Assembly: GCA_902470905.1 (NCBI GenBank)
Contig: CABRIC010000025.1
Location: forward strand, 1-25,964
Length of the DNA: 25,964 nucleotides
DNA from: an uncultured Collinsella sp.
Lineage (GTDB): Bacteria; Actinomycetota; Coriobacteriia; Coriobacteriales; Coriobacteriaceae
Direction: 5' to 3'
The notes below the pieces were generated by a model, which was given only the letters and a program-made list of their open reading frames with translations, was not told where the DNA came from and did no database searches. Every line of letters begins with the position of its first letter. Within the stretch, counting starts at the first letter, position 1. The translations under genes were made by a program, and so were the position numbers. Positions 13,726 to 21,575 of this stretch are shown in pieces.

Positions 13726-15053
13726 AAAGCCCCGCGCCGGTTGAGTACGGTAAACGCAATCACGCAAATGACTGCCGACAAAATCGATCCGCACGGCGAA
13801 GCGATGCCCATGGGAAACAGCGTGTCGGAATAGGCGTTCGACAGCAGCCACGCGCCCGGCACGCGAATGAGCGCCACGGCCAGCACGTTGTGCGCAAAGC
13901 CGATGTAGCTCTTGCCGTATGCAGCGAAAAAGCCGCTAAAGCAAATGTGGATGCCGGCAAAAATCGCGTCGAAAATGTAGCTGCGCATATAGCCGGTACC
14001 GGCGGCGACTACTGCAGCGTCCTTGGCAAAAAAGCCAATAAACGCTGGCGCCACCAGCCACATCAGCATCGTGATCAGGCAGCCGTACACCACCGAGATT
14101 GTCATGGCGTCCTTGAGTACCTGACGTGCGCGGTCGCCCTTGCCCGCGCCGGCATTTTGCGCCGTGAGCGCGCTGACGGTGGCACCCATGGAACTTGGCA
14201 CAATGAACAAAAAGCTGATCATCTTTTCGACCAGGCCCACGGCGGCGGCGTCGACGAGCCCTCGGTGGTTGGCGATGACGGTGATAAACATAAACGCCAC
14301 CTGGATGCAGCCGTCCTGCACGGCCACGGGCACGCCGATCTTAAGGATGCTGCCGAGCACCTCGGGCTGAGGGCGCAGGTCGCTGCGCTTAACGTGGATG
14401 TTCGTGCGGCGGCTCTTGAGCCACACGAGCGCGAGGGCAACGCTGGCCGTCTGGGCGGTCACCGTGCCGAGCGCCGCGCCCACGGGGCCGAGCCCCATGT
14501 GGCCGATAAACAGAAAATCGAGCGCGATGTTAATGATGCACGCCACGCCGATCACGTACATGGGCGAGCGCGAATCGCCCAGCCCGCGAAAGATGGCCGA
14601 AAGAATGTTGTATGCGGCGATAAACGGAATGCCGACAAAGCAGATACGCAGGTAGGCGGCGGTTCCTTCGACTGCCTCGGCCGGCGTGCCAATGAGTGCC
14701 ACAATCTGCGGACACAATGCAAGCAGGACAGCGGCCAGCACCACCGAGACGCCCATAAAGAGCGTGATGGTGTTGCCGATGGCGGTCTCGGCGCGGTCGA
14801 AGCGGCGCGAACCCACGGCGTGGCCGACGATGACCGTCGTTCCCATGGCCAGGCCCACGAGCGTCACGGTAATGATATAGAGCGTCTGCGCGCCATTGCC
14901 CACGGCGGTGATGCCGGCGGCGCCGCTAAACTGCCCCATCATGTACAGGTCGGCCATGCCGTAGAGCATCTGCAAAAAGTACGAGAGCATATAGGGCAGG
15001 GCAAAGACCGCGATGGTCTTAAGGACATTGCCGCGTGTGAGGTCGTGTTCCAT
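13707..15053 (-). CDS. MATE-family multidrug/sodium or proton antiporter
   Basis: A 12-helix exporter of 448 residues. The N-terminal LPYMLSYFLQMLYGMADLYM and the pseudo-repeat in the second half (IGVPVAVQDGCIQVAFMFIT) are typical of MATE proteins of the group common in gut Firmicutes and Actinobacteria. The length is standard. It probably exports cationic drugs or metabolites using an ion gradient. The start at 15053 gives the family's usual N-terminus (MEHDLTRGNVLKTI); the ribosome site is weak. It is divergent from an ABC exporter operon, and the shared gap contains inverted-repeat sites, so the two export systems may be co-regulated. Confidence 0.92.
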   Translation of the reverse strand: MEHDLTRGNVLKTIAVFALPYMLSYFLQMLYGMADLYMMGQFSGAAGITAVGNGAQTLYIITVTLVGLAMGTTVIVGHAVGSRRFDRAETAIGNTITLFMGVSVVLAAVLLALCPQIVALIGTPAEAVEGTAAYLRICFVGIPFIAAYNILSAIFRGLGDSRSPMYVIGVACIINIALDFLFIGHMGLGPVGAALGTVTAQTASVALALVWLKSRRTNIHVKRSDLRPQPEVLGSILKIGVPVAVQDGCIQVAFMFITVIANHRGLVDAAAVGLVEKMISFLFIVPSSMGATVSALTAQNAGAGKGDRARQVLKDAMTISVVYGCLITMLMWLVAPAFIGFFAKDAAVVAAGTGYMRSYIFDAIFAGIHICFSGFFAAYGKSYIGFAHNVLAVALIRVPGAWLLSNAYSDTLFPMGIASPCGSILSAVICVIAFTVLNRRGAFDKLAA

Positions 15054-15104
15054 GGGCGGGGCTTTCTGGCTTGGTTCGTTTAGCTACCAGTGTAGTGAAA
15101 ACCA

Positions 15105-15117
15105 TACAACGATTGTA
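15105..15117. promoter_or_regulatory. Inverted repeat TACAACGATTGTA near the MATE start
   Basis: Perfect 5-bp arms TACAA/TTGTA around CGA, 52 nt upstream of the MATE start, near a minus-strand TTGACT (15124-15119). A candidate operator for the MATE gene. Confidence 0.35.
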
Positions 15118-15163
15118 GAGTCAAGGTTTGTGATGACGCCGGAGCGAAAAAGTCTCGCGCACC

Positions 15164-15181
15164 ATTATTCCGAGTGAATAT
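15164..15181. promoter_or_regulatory. ATTATTC-type operator-like site, upstream copy
   Basis: CACCATTATTC followed by CGAGTGAATAT shares its left half with the site that overlaps the ABC promoter (15251-15270), including the preceding CACC. The right half is a weaker inverted match. Confidence 0.4.
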
Positions 15182-15242
15182 GGACACACATCACGAGAAC
15201 TCGCCGCCGGCGCTAACCTTGCAGAAAACGATTTCGGAATAC

Positions 15243-15270
15243 TTGACACCATTATTCGGCGCGCAATAAT
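15243..15270 (+). promoter_or_regulatory. Promoter of the ABC exporter operon with overlapping inverted repeat
   Basis: TTGACA (15243-15248), a 16-nt spacer and AATAAT (15265-15270) form a good sigma-70-type promoter. ATTATT (15251-15256) and AATAAT (15265-15270) are perfect inverted arms inside it. A repressor bound there would block the promoter. No regulator gene is adjacent in the window. Confidence 0.6.
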
Positions 15271-15311
15271 ACGTGCGTTTGCGAACAACGTTTGATGGGG
15301 GTTGAACCTGC

Positions 15312-17141
15312 GTGCGCAATCTCAAAATACTGTTTTTCTATCTAGGGGCATACCGTCGCGATGCCATCCTCGGCGTGTTCTTTGTGTCGGTCGAGACGGT
15401 GCTCGAGCTGTTTATCCCGGTCATCATGGCCAACATCATCGATGTGGGCGTGCCTGTGTGTGATATCAACTACATTCTGCTACAGGGCGCGTACATGTTG
15501 GTGTGCGCTGCGCTTTCGCTGGTACTGGGCTTGGGTTATGCCCGCACGTCCGCCCGCGTTGCCTCGGGCCTAGGCGCTAACCTGCGCGAGGCCGAGTACA
15601 AAAAGATTCAAACGCTCGCCTTTGGCAACCTGGACAACTACGACGCCAGCTCGCTCGTCACCCGCATGACCACGGACATCACCGTTATCCAAAATGCTGT
15701 GGGCAACGGCTTTCGCCCTATGGTGCGCGGCCCGGTGACGCTTATCGTCGGCCTTATCTACGCGCTGATGCTGTCGCGCCCGCTCGCCACCGTCTTTGCG
15801 ATCATCTTGCCCGTGCTGGCAATCGTACTGGGCGTCATCACCTATCGCGTCAGTCCGCTCTACCGCCAACTCCAGACCTCGATGGACCACCTCAACGGCG
15901 TGGTACAGGAAGACCTCACCGCCGTGCGTGCCGTCAAGGCCTACGTTCGTACCGAGCACGAGGAGGCCAAGTTCGACGCAGTCAATACCGAGCTTGCGCG
16001 CACTGCGACAAAGACCTTTGGCAGCGCGGTGCTCAACCTGCCGGTGTTTCAGCTGTCGATGTACGTGGCTGCGCTCTCTATCCTGTGGATTGGCGGCCGC
16101 ATGATTCTCGCCGGCAAGCTGGGCGTGGGCTCGCTCACGGGCTTTATGAGCTACGTGCTGCTGATCATGAACTCGCTCATGATGATTTCCAACGTGTTTT
16201 TGCTGCTCACGCGCGCTCTCACGAGTGTGGGCCGTATCGCAGAGGTGCTCGATGAGGAGCCCTTTATCGCCAACCCTGCGGGAGACCTCGCGATTGCGGC
16301 GCCAGCGGACGGCAGTATCGAGTTTCGCGACGTTTCCTTTAAATACCGCGCGGATGCAGCCGAGGATGTGCTCGAGCATATCGACCTTCGCATCGAGAGC
16401 GGCTCGACGGTGGGCATCCTCGGCGGCACGGGCTCGGGCAAGAGCTCGCTTGTGCAGCTGATTGCGCGCCTGTACGACGCCACCGAAGGCGCCGTGCTTG
16501 TGGGCGGACGTGACGTGCGTGACTACGACCTCGCCGCCTTGCGCGACGCTGTGGGCATTGTGCTGCAAAAGAATGTGCTGTTCACGGGCACCGTGCGCGA
16601 GAATCTGCAGTGGGGCAATCCGCAGGCGTCGGACGATGAGCTCCTCGCGGCTTGCCGCGCGGCGTGCGTGGACGAGTTCCTTGATCGCAACGGCGGGCTG
16701 GACGGCGAGTTGGGCCAAGGCGGCGCTGGTGTTTCGGGTGGCCAGAAGCAACGCCTGTGCATCGCGCGCACGCTGCTCAAGCATCCGCGCGTGCTCATTT
16801 TTGATGACTCCACCAGCGCGGTCGATATGGCGACCGACGCTAAGATTCGCGAGCACATCGCTCGGATTTCCGATACGACCGTGCTCATCATCGCCCAGCG
16901 TATCGCGAGCGTCATGGATGCCGATCGCATTGTGGTGTTGGACGACGGTCGTGTCCACGGCGTGGGCACGCACGAGGAGCTGCTGGCGGGCGACAACATC
17001 TACCAGGAGATTTACGCCTCGCAGATGGAGTTTGCGGGGAACGCGGACGCCGGCGACGGCAGCGACGATGGTTGCGCGAATGATCCGTTTTCCTCCGTCC
17101 CCGGAGGATCGCCCTTGGAAGGGGGTGAGCGCCATGCCTAA
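15312..17141 (+). CDS. ABC exporter half-transporter, subunit with degenerate nucleotide site
   Basis: A fused transmembrane and ATPase subunit of 609 residues, type IV ABC exporter (multidrug class). Six transmembrane helices occupy residues ~15-310. The ATPase domain has Walker A GGTGSGKSS (371-379), signature VSGGQKQ (474-480) and Walker B VLIFDDSTSAVD (from 494). The catalytic glutamate is Asp (D499), the mark of the non-consensus subunit in heterodimeric exporters of the TM287/288 and BmrCD type. Start is GTG at 15312; GGGGG lies some 10 nt upstream. Its last codons overlap the start of the next gene by 8 nt, so the two subunits are made together. Confidence 0.93.
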   Translation: MRNLKILFFYLGAYRRDAILGVFFVSVETVLELFIPVIMANIIDVGVPVCDINYILLQGAYMLVCAALSLVLGLGYARTSARVASGLGANLREAEYKKIQTLAFGNLDNYDASSLVTRMTTDITVIQNAVGNGFRPMVRGPVTLIVGLIYALMLSRPLATVFAIILPVLAIVLGVITYRVSPLYRQLQTSMDHLNGVVQEDLTAVRAVKAYVRTEHEEAKFDAVNTELARTATKTFGSAVLNLPVFQLSMYVAALSILWIGGRMILAGKLGVGSLTGFMSYVLLIMNSLMMISNVFLLLTRALTSVGRIAEVLDEEPFIANPAGDLAIAAPADGSIEFRDVSFKYRADAAEDVLEHIDLRIESGSTVGILGGTGSGKSSLVQLIARLYDATEGAVLVGGRDVRDYDLAALRDAVGIVLQKNVLFTGTVRENLQWGNPQASDDELLAACRAACVDEFLDRNGGLDGELGQGGAGVSGGQKQRLCIARTLLKHPRVLIFDDSTSAVDMATDAKIREHIARISDTTVLIIAQRIASVMDADRIVVLDDGRVHGVGTHEELLAGDNIYQEIYASQMEFAGNADAGDGSDDGCANDPFSSVPGGSPLEGGERHA

Positions 17142-19032
17142 GACCGCAGCCCAAGCACGCCCGGCCGACCTCAAGCGCACCGTGCGCCGCCTGCTCTCCT
17201 ACATGGGGCATGCCAAGTTCTCGTTGCTCGCGGTGGGCGTGCTCGCCTCCGTTGCCGCCATCGCGAGCCTCGCCGGCACCTACATAGTGCGCCCCATCGT
17301 TAACGGTTTGGCCACGGGCGGGGAGGAACTGCTTGCCAGGCAGGTCATCCTGACGGCGATCATCTACGCTGCGGGCGTGCTCTCGGCCCTGGGCTACTCG
17401 CAGATCATGGTGCGCGCGGCCCAACACGTGGTGTCCGATATTCGCCGCGACCTGTTCGCGCACATCCAGACGCTGCCGCTCAGTTATTTTGACAGCACGC
17501 GCTCGGGCGACATCATGAGTTTTTTCACCAACGACGTCGACACCGTCTCCGAGGCGCTCAACAACAGCTTTGCCAACGTGATTCAGGCCGCCATTCAGGT
17601 TGTGGGCACCACGGCTATGCTCATCATCCTTAACTGGCAGCTCACGATTATCACACTCGTGTGCGATGCGGCCATTGTGCTGTATGCGCGCTACTCGGGC
17701 GCGCGCTCTAAGCGTTTCTTTGCTGCCCAGCAGGCATCGCTTGGCGACCTGGACGGATATATCGAAGAAATGGTCTCGGGCCAAAAGGTCATCAAGGTCT
17801 TTAACCGTGAGGCAGCGAATGTCGCCGGCTTCACCTGCCGCAACGACGAGCTTCGCCGCACCGGTACCGCCGCCGTGAGCTATGCCAACTCCATGGTGCC
17901 CATGACCGTCGTGATTGGCTACGTCAACTATGCCATCGTCGCCGTGGCGGGCGGCATGCTCTGCATCAAGGGGCTCGCCGATGTGGGCGCACTTGCAAGC
18001 TACCTGGTCTTTGTGCGCCAGGCCGCCATGCCCATCAACCAGTTTACGCAGCTCGGCAACTTCTTGCTCAACGCGTTGGCCGGTGCCGAGCGCCTGTTTG
18101 CGGCTATGGACCTTGAGCCCGAGGTGGACGAGGGCTGCGTGGAGCTGGTGCAGACGGGCGACGCCGCGTGGGCGTGGAAGATTCCCGAGGGCCAGGGCGT
18201 GGGCGCGTACGGGCACTTGCATGACGTGGCAGCCGTTGATGAGTCGGGCCGCGCGGTGGCCGCCGACGGCACCGAGCTCACGTGCGGCTTGGTCCCGCTT
18301 GCCGGCGACGTGCGCTTCCATGCCGTGGACTTTTCCTACGTGCCGGGCGCCCGCGTGCTCACGGACCTCAACCTGTTTGCCAAGCCGGGGCAAAAGATTG
18401 CGTTTGTGGGCTCCACGGGCGCCGGCAAGACGACCATCACCAACCTCATCAACCGCTTCTACGAGGTCGATGACGGCGAGATCACGTACGACGGCATCGA
18501 CGTCAAGCACATTGCCAAGGCCAGCCTGCGCGGGTCGCTCGGCATTGTGCTGCAGGACACGCACCTGTTTAGCGGCACCATTGCGCAGAACATCCGCTTT
18601 GGCAAGCTCGACGCGACCGACGAGGAGGTGCGCGCCGCTGCCGAGGCCGCCTGCGCGGATTCGTTTATCCGCCGCCTGCCGCGGGGCTACGACACACCGG
18701 TCACGGCCGACGGCGCCAACCTGTCGCAGGGTCAGCGTCAGCTGCTCGCCATCGCGCGCGTGGCCGTCGCCGATCCGCCGGTGCTCATCCTGGACGAGGC
18801 CACGAGCTCCATCGACACGCGTACCGAAAAGCTCATCGAGCGCGGTATGGACCGCATCATGCGCGGTCGCACCACGTTTATGATCGCGCACCGCCTGTCC
18901 ACTGTCCGCGACGCCGACGCCATCATGGTCCTCGAACACGGCCGCATCATCGAGCGCGGCACGCACGAAGAGCTGCTCGCCCAGCACGGCGAGTACTGGC
19001 AGCTGGCGCATGGCTTAAAAGAGCTGGATTAA
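17134..19032 (+). CDS. ABC exporter half-transporter, subunit with intact nucleotide site
   Basis: The partner subunit, 632 residues. The transmembrane domain spans ~30-340. A ~70-residue linker (near VELVQTGDAAWAWKIPEGQG) separates it from the ATPase domain, as is common in this subunit type. Walker A is GSTGAGKTT (426-434), the signature is LSQGQRQ, and Walker B is VLILDEATSSID with the catalytic glutamate E555. Together with the previous protein it would form a heterodimer with one active ATP site. The same frame is open far upstream through the first gene, but the true start is the ATG at 17134 (MPKTAAQA), preceded by GGAAGGGGG and overlapping the stop of the first gene. Substrate unknown. 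Confidence 0.93.
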   Translation: MPKTAAQARPADLKRTVRRLLSYMGHAKFSLLAVGVLASVAAIASLAGTYIVRPIVNGLATGGEELLARQVILTAIIYAAGVLSALGYSQIMVRAAQHVVSDIRRDLFAHIQTLPLSYFDSTRSGDIMSFFTNDVDTVSEALNNSFANVIQAAIQVVGTTAMLIILNWQLTIITLVCDAAIVLYARYSGARSKRFFAAQQASLGDLDGYIEEMVSGQKVIKVFNREAANVAGFTCRNDELRRTGTAAVSYANSMVPMTVVIGYVNYAIVAVAGGMLCIKGLADVGALASYLVFVRQAAMPINQFTQLGNFLLNALAGAERLFAAMDLEPEVDEGCVELVQTGDAAWAWKIPEGQGVGAYGHLHDVAAVDESGRAVAADGTELTCGLVPLAGDVRFHAVDFSYVPGARVLTDLNLFAKPGQKIAFVGSTGAGKTTITNLINRFYEVDDGEITYDGIDVKHIAKASLRGSLGIVLQDTHLFSGTIAQNIRFGKLDATDEEVRAAAEAACADSFIRRLPRGYDTPVTADGANLSQGQRQLLAIARVAVADPPVLILDEATSSIDTRTEKLIERGMDRIMRGRTTFMIAHRLSTVRDADAIMVLEHGRIIERGTHEELLAQHGEYWQLAHGLKELD

Positions 19033-19076
19033 CCCGTTCGAGCACGATGCTTTGATCCCTCCGTGCCCCTCGCCTC

Positions 19077-19141
19077 AAACCATCACAACATTCGACGTCT
19101 TTCGCCAAAATCGGGAAAAGCATCGAATGTTGTGATGGTTT
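19077..19141. repeat. 65-nt palindromic repeat, AACCATCACAACATTCGA family, copy 1
   Basis: Arms AAACCATCACAACATTCGA and its complement enclose a 27-nt AT-rich centre with GCCAAAA and GGGAAAAGC. It is followed by TT. It lies 45 nt after the ABC operon, where it could also terminate transcription. Exactly the same length recurs at 20319 and 24432. Confidence 0.85.
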
Positions 19142-19242
19142 TTCTGCCACTCGACCGGGTGGAATCGCTTTCTTGCGCGCGAAGGTGTGCGGACCCGTGG
19201 GCCGGGGAATAAGGTTGGTTATCCGACTCCATTGGAGGGCTC

Positions 19243-20280
19243 ATGGACCTGCCGATTGTCCTGTCCCATAAGACTGCCTGGCTGTACCACAACGTGGTGC
19301 GCCCGTCCGAGCCGCTCTCGCGAGCAAGCAGCCTATACGATGAGGACTCGCTTGCTAACGAGGCGGAGCCGACCGCGAGCTTGCCCAAATTGGGACTCGA
19401 TGCCAAGGGGCTGAGGGCTTCAACGGCGGTTGGGATCGTTGCCGACTATCTGGTTTCGCTTGGTATTCCACGAGAAGAGCTCGATCATATCGACACGCTC
19501 GTCAACTTCGATTTTGAGCGCTCGACGCCGGCTGGATTTAGGTGCCACGTGTTTGGAGCGCCGATACCTCCAGGCCATCTTGTCGAGGTGGCAGAGGGCC
19601 TTCTGGTGGTTGATGAGGTCATGTGCTTTGTCCAAGCGGGTTCGTGGATGAGCGAGCCCGAGCAGCTGGAATATGGCTACGAAATCTGCGCCCGATACCA
19701 TTTGAATCATCTGTCGACAGGCGATTATATCGAGATGGGGCAGAGGTATACCGTCGCCGACTTGATTGCTTATTGCAATGAGAACCGATCTCGTCAGGGG
19801 GCCATACGCGCGGCCGCCGTGCTCAAGCGCGTGCACGATGGCGCGCGGTCGCCCATGGAGACGGCCACCGCAATCATGGTCGTAGCAAAACGTTCCCAGG
19901 GAGGGCTGGGATACGCCAAGATCGAGCTCAACCATCGGGTCGATGTTCCCAACGAGTTCAAGTATCTCGCAAAGGCCGGGTATTTCGAGATCGACGTATA
20001 TGCGCCTGCGAGCGGTACGGGGATTGAATACAACGGCTCGGACCATCTTGATAAACAGCGCAGCGCGTCGGACGCGGAGCGTATGACCGTGCTGAGCGCG
20101 CTGGGCTTTAGGATGATCGTCCTCACCGGGACTCAGTTTGCCCATCAACTGCAATTGCATCGGGCGATGAATGCCATCGCGCTCGCTATGGGTCTCAAGT
20201 GCGACCGAAGTGAAGCGTTCCAGAAACGGCAGAATGATCTGCGAGAATTCGTGATTCGGCACTGGGACGGCGGCCTTTAG
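19243..20280 (+). CDS. Putative endonuclease-like protein (DUF559/Vsr-like C-terminal region), function unknown
   Basis: A protein of 345 residues that I do not place firmly. The C-terminal ~90 residues resemble DUF559 and Vsr-like nuclease folds: EIDVYAPASGTGIEYNGSDH, then an Asp/Arg helix (SASDAERMTVLSALGF) and RMIVLTGTQF. The D...E-Y-N spacing recalls a PD-(D/E)XK site, although the usual lysine is not obvious. The N-terminal ~230 residues are soluble and unassigned. TTGGAGGG precedes the ATG. The gene stands alone, and members of one 65-nt palindrome family lie on both sides, 101 nt before the start and 38 nt after the stop. That is the layout of a gene carried within repeats, as with REP-associated transposases, but no transposase motif is seen. 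A defence or repair role is possible. Confidence 0.6.
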   Translation: MDLPIVLSHKTAWLYHNVVRPSEPLSRASSLYDEDSLANEAEPTASLPKLGLDAKGLRASTAVGIVADYLVSLGIPREELDHIDTLVNFDFERSTPAGFRCHVFGAPIPPGHLVEVAEGLLVVDEVMCFVQAGSWMSEPEQLEYGYEICARYHLNHLSTGDYIEMGQRYTVADLIAYCNENRSRQGAIRAAAVLKRVHDGARSPMETATAIMVVAKRSQGGLGYAKIELNHRVDVPNEFKYLAKAGYFEIDVYAPASGTGIEYNGSDHLDKQRSASDAERMTVLSALGFRMIVLTGTQFAHQLQLHRAMNAIALAMGLKCDRSEAFQKRQNDLREFVIRHWDGGL

Positions 20281-20318
20281 GGGCGCTTTGGTCCTTCTGC
20301 GGGGTGCCGTGGGCAGGC

Positions 20319-20383
20319 AAACCATCACAACATTCGACGTTTTTTGCCAAAAACGGGAAAAGCATCGAATGTTGTGATGGTTT
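20319..20383. repeat. 65-nt palindromic repeat, AACCATCACAACATTCGA family, copy 2
   Basis: Same arms and orientation as copy 1, with an inner part differing at several bases. The helix extends 2 bp further (GCAAACC/GGTTTGC). Found 38 nt after the endonuclease-like gene. Confidence 0.85.
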
Positions 20384-20515
20384 GCGAGCTGAGGATGGGC
20401 TTGGAAAGTCCGTTTTGCTCGAAGCGACCTGTCCTGTCGTACGGGTGTCGGCATGATTCTCTCGTGGGGTATTATGTTTTCCGAAGAATAAAACGCCGCG
20501 TGAGGGGAGGGCTGC

Positions 20516-21571
20516 GTGGACGGGCGCGTGCAACATGACGGCTTTGGCCGCGATATCAACTACTTGCGCATTGCCGTTACCGACAAGTGCAATTTCCGCT
20601 GCATTTACTGCATGCCGGCCGATGGCGTGGCGCCCCGTGCACACGACGAGCTGCTCAGCGCCGAGGAAATCGCCCGCTTTGTGCGCTTGGTAGCGGGGGA
20701 GGGCATTCGCCGCGTGCGCCTGACGGGCGGCGAGCCGCTGGTCAGCCGCCGCATCATCCCGCTCATTCGCGACATCCGCGCGATTCCGCAGATCGAAGAC
20801 ATCTCGCTCACCACCAATGGCGCTCTGCTGCCCAAGTTGGCGCCGCAGCTCAAAGACGCCGGTCTTAATCGCGTCAACATTTCGCTCGACACACTCGACC
20901 CTACGCTCTTTGGAAAGATCACGCGCCTGGGTCGACTCGAGCAGACCATGGCTGGCATCGACGCGGCACTGGCTTGGGGCTTTGAGCCCGTTAAGGTCAA
21001 CTGCGTTGTGGTGCGCCGGCTCAACCAGGATGTGGCGGCCCTTGCGCGGCTCACGCTCGACCGTCCCATCCACCTGCGCTTTATCGAATACATGCCCATC
21101 GGCGACGAGCACACGAGCTCGCATTGCGCTGTGGACCCGCATGCGCCCGCGCTCAATCCCGAGCTGTGGGATGCGAGCGATACCGTGCCGAGCGACGAGC
21201 TGCGGGCGCGCATCAATGCCGGGGCCGCCGCGGCGGGTCTGGGCGAGCTCGAGCCGCTCGACATCAACGACGCTCCTGCCGGCGCGGGCCCTGCGCGCTA
21301 TTGGCACTTTCCGGGCGCGGCGGGAACGGTCGGCTTCATTAGCGCCATGTCCAATCATTTTTGTGCGAATTGCAACCGTCTGCGCCTGACGGCCGATGGC
21401 AACGTGCGTCCGTGCCTGTTTAGCGATGCCGAGTATTCGGTGCGCGACGCCCTGCGCCGTGGTGATGATATGCAGGTACTTTCGATTTGGCGCGATGCCG
21501 TGGCCCACAAACCGCAGGAACACGCGATAATTGAGGGCACGCAACGATTTATGTCCCAAATCGGAGGATGA
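20516..21571 (+). CDS. moaA: GTP 3',8-cyclase (molybdenum cofactor biosynthesis protein A)
   Basis: A radical SAM enzyme that starts molybdenum cofactor synthesis by converting GTP to the 3',8-cyclo intermediate. It has 351 residues. The N-terminal cluster motif is CNFRCIYC (C25, C29, C32). The C-terminal iron-sulfur cluster is FCANCNRLR (C283, C286) with a further Cys in VRPCLF, and the chain ends in MSQIGG with the conserved terminal Gly-Gly. The start is GTG at 20516, with GAGGGGAGG upstream. The next gene begins 4 nt after the stop, so the two form an operon. Confidence 0.96.
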   Translation: MDGRVQHDGFGRDINYLRIAVTDKCNFRCIYCMPADGVAPRAHDELLSAEEIARFVRLVAGEGIRRVRLTGGEPLVSRRIIPLIRDIRAIPQIEDISLTTNGALLPKLAPQLKDAGLNRVNISLDTLDPTLFGKITRLGRLEQTMAGIDAALAWGFEPVKVNCVVVRRLNQDVAALARLTLDRPIHLRFIEYMPIGDEHTSSHCAVDPHAPALNPELWDASDTVPSDELRARINAGAAAAGLGELEPLDINDAPAGAGPARYWHFPGAAGTVGFISAMSNHFCANCNRLRLTADGNVRPCLFSDAEYSVRDALRRGDDMQVLSIWRDAVAHKPQEHAIIEGTQRFMSQIGG

Positions 21572-21575
21572 TCAT

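Noticed and set aside
16462..17133. N-terminal extension of the second ABC subunit through the first gene
   Set aside because: This part is out of frame with the first subunit, which has proper motifs there. An ATG with a strong ribosome site at 17134 starts a normal-length subunit.
15570..19011. Two long antisense open frames opposite the ABC exporter genes
   Set aside because: Both sense genes show all ABC motifs and overlap in the usual operon fashion, so the antisense frames are composition artefacts.
20384..20515. Molybdenum-cofactor riboswitch upstream of moaA
   Set aside because: The gap is only about 130 bp and partly taken by repeat. I see no multi-helix Moco-type fold.
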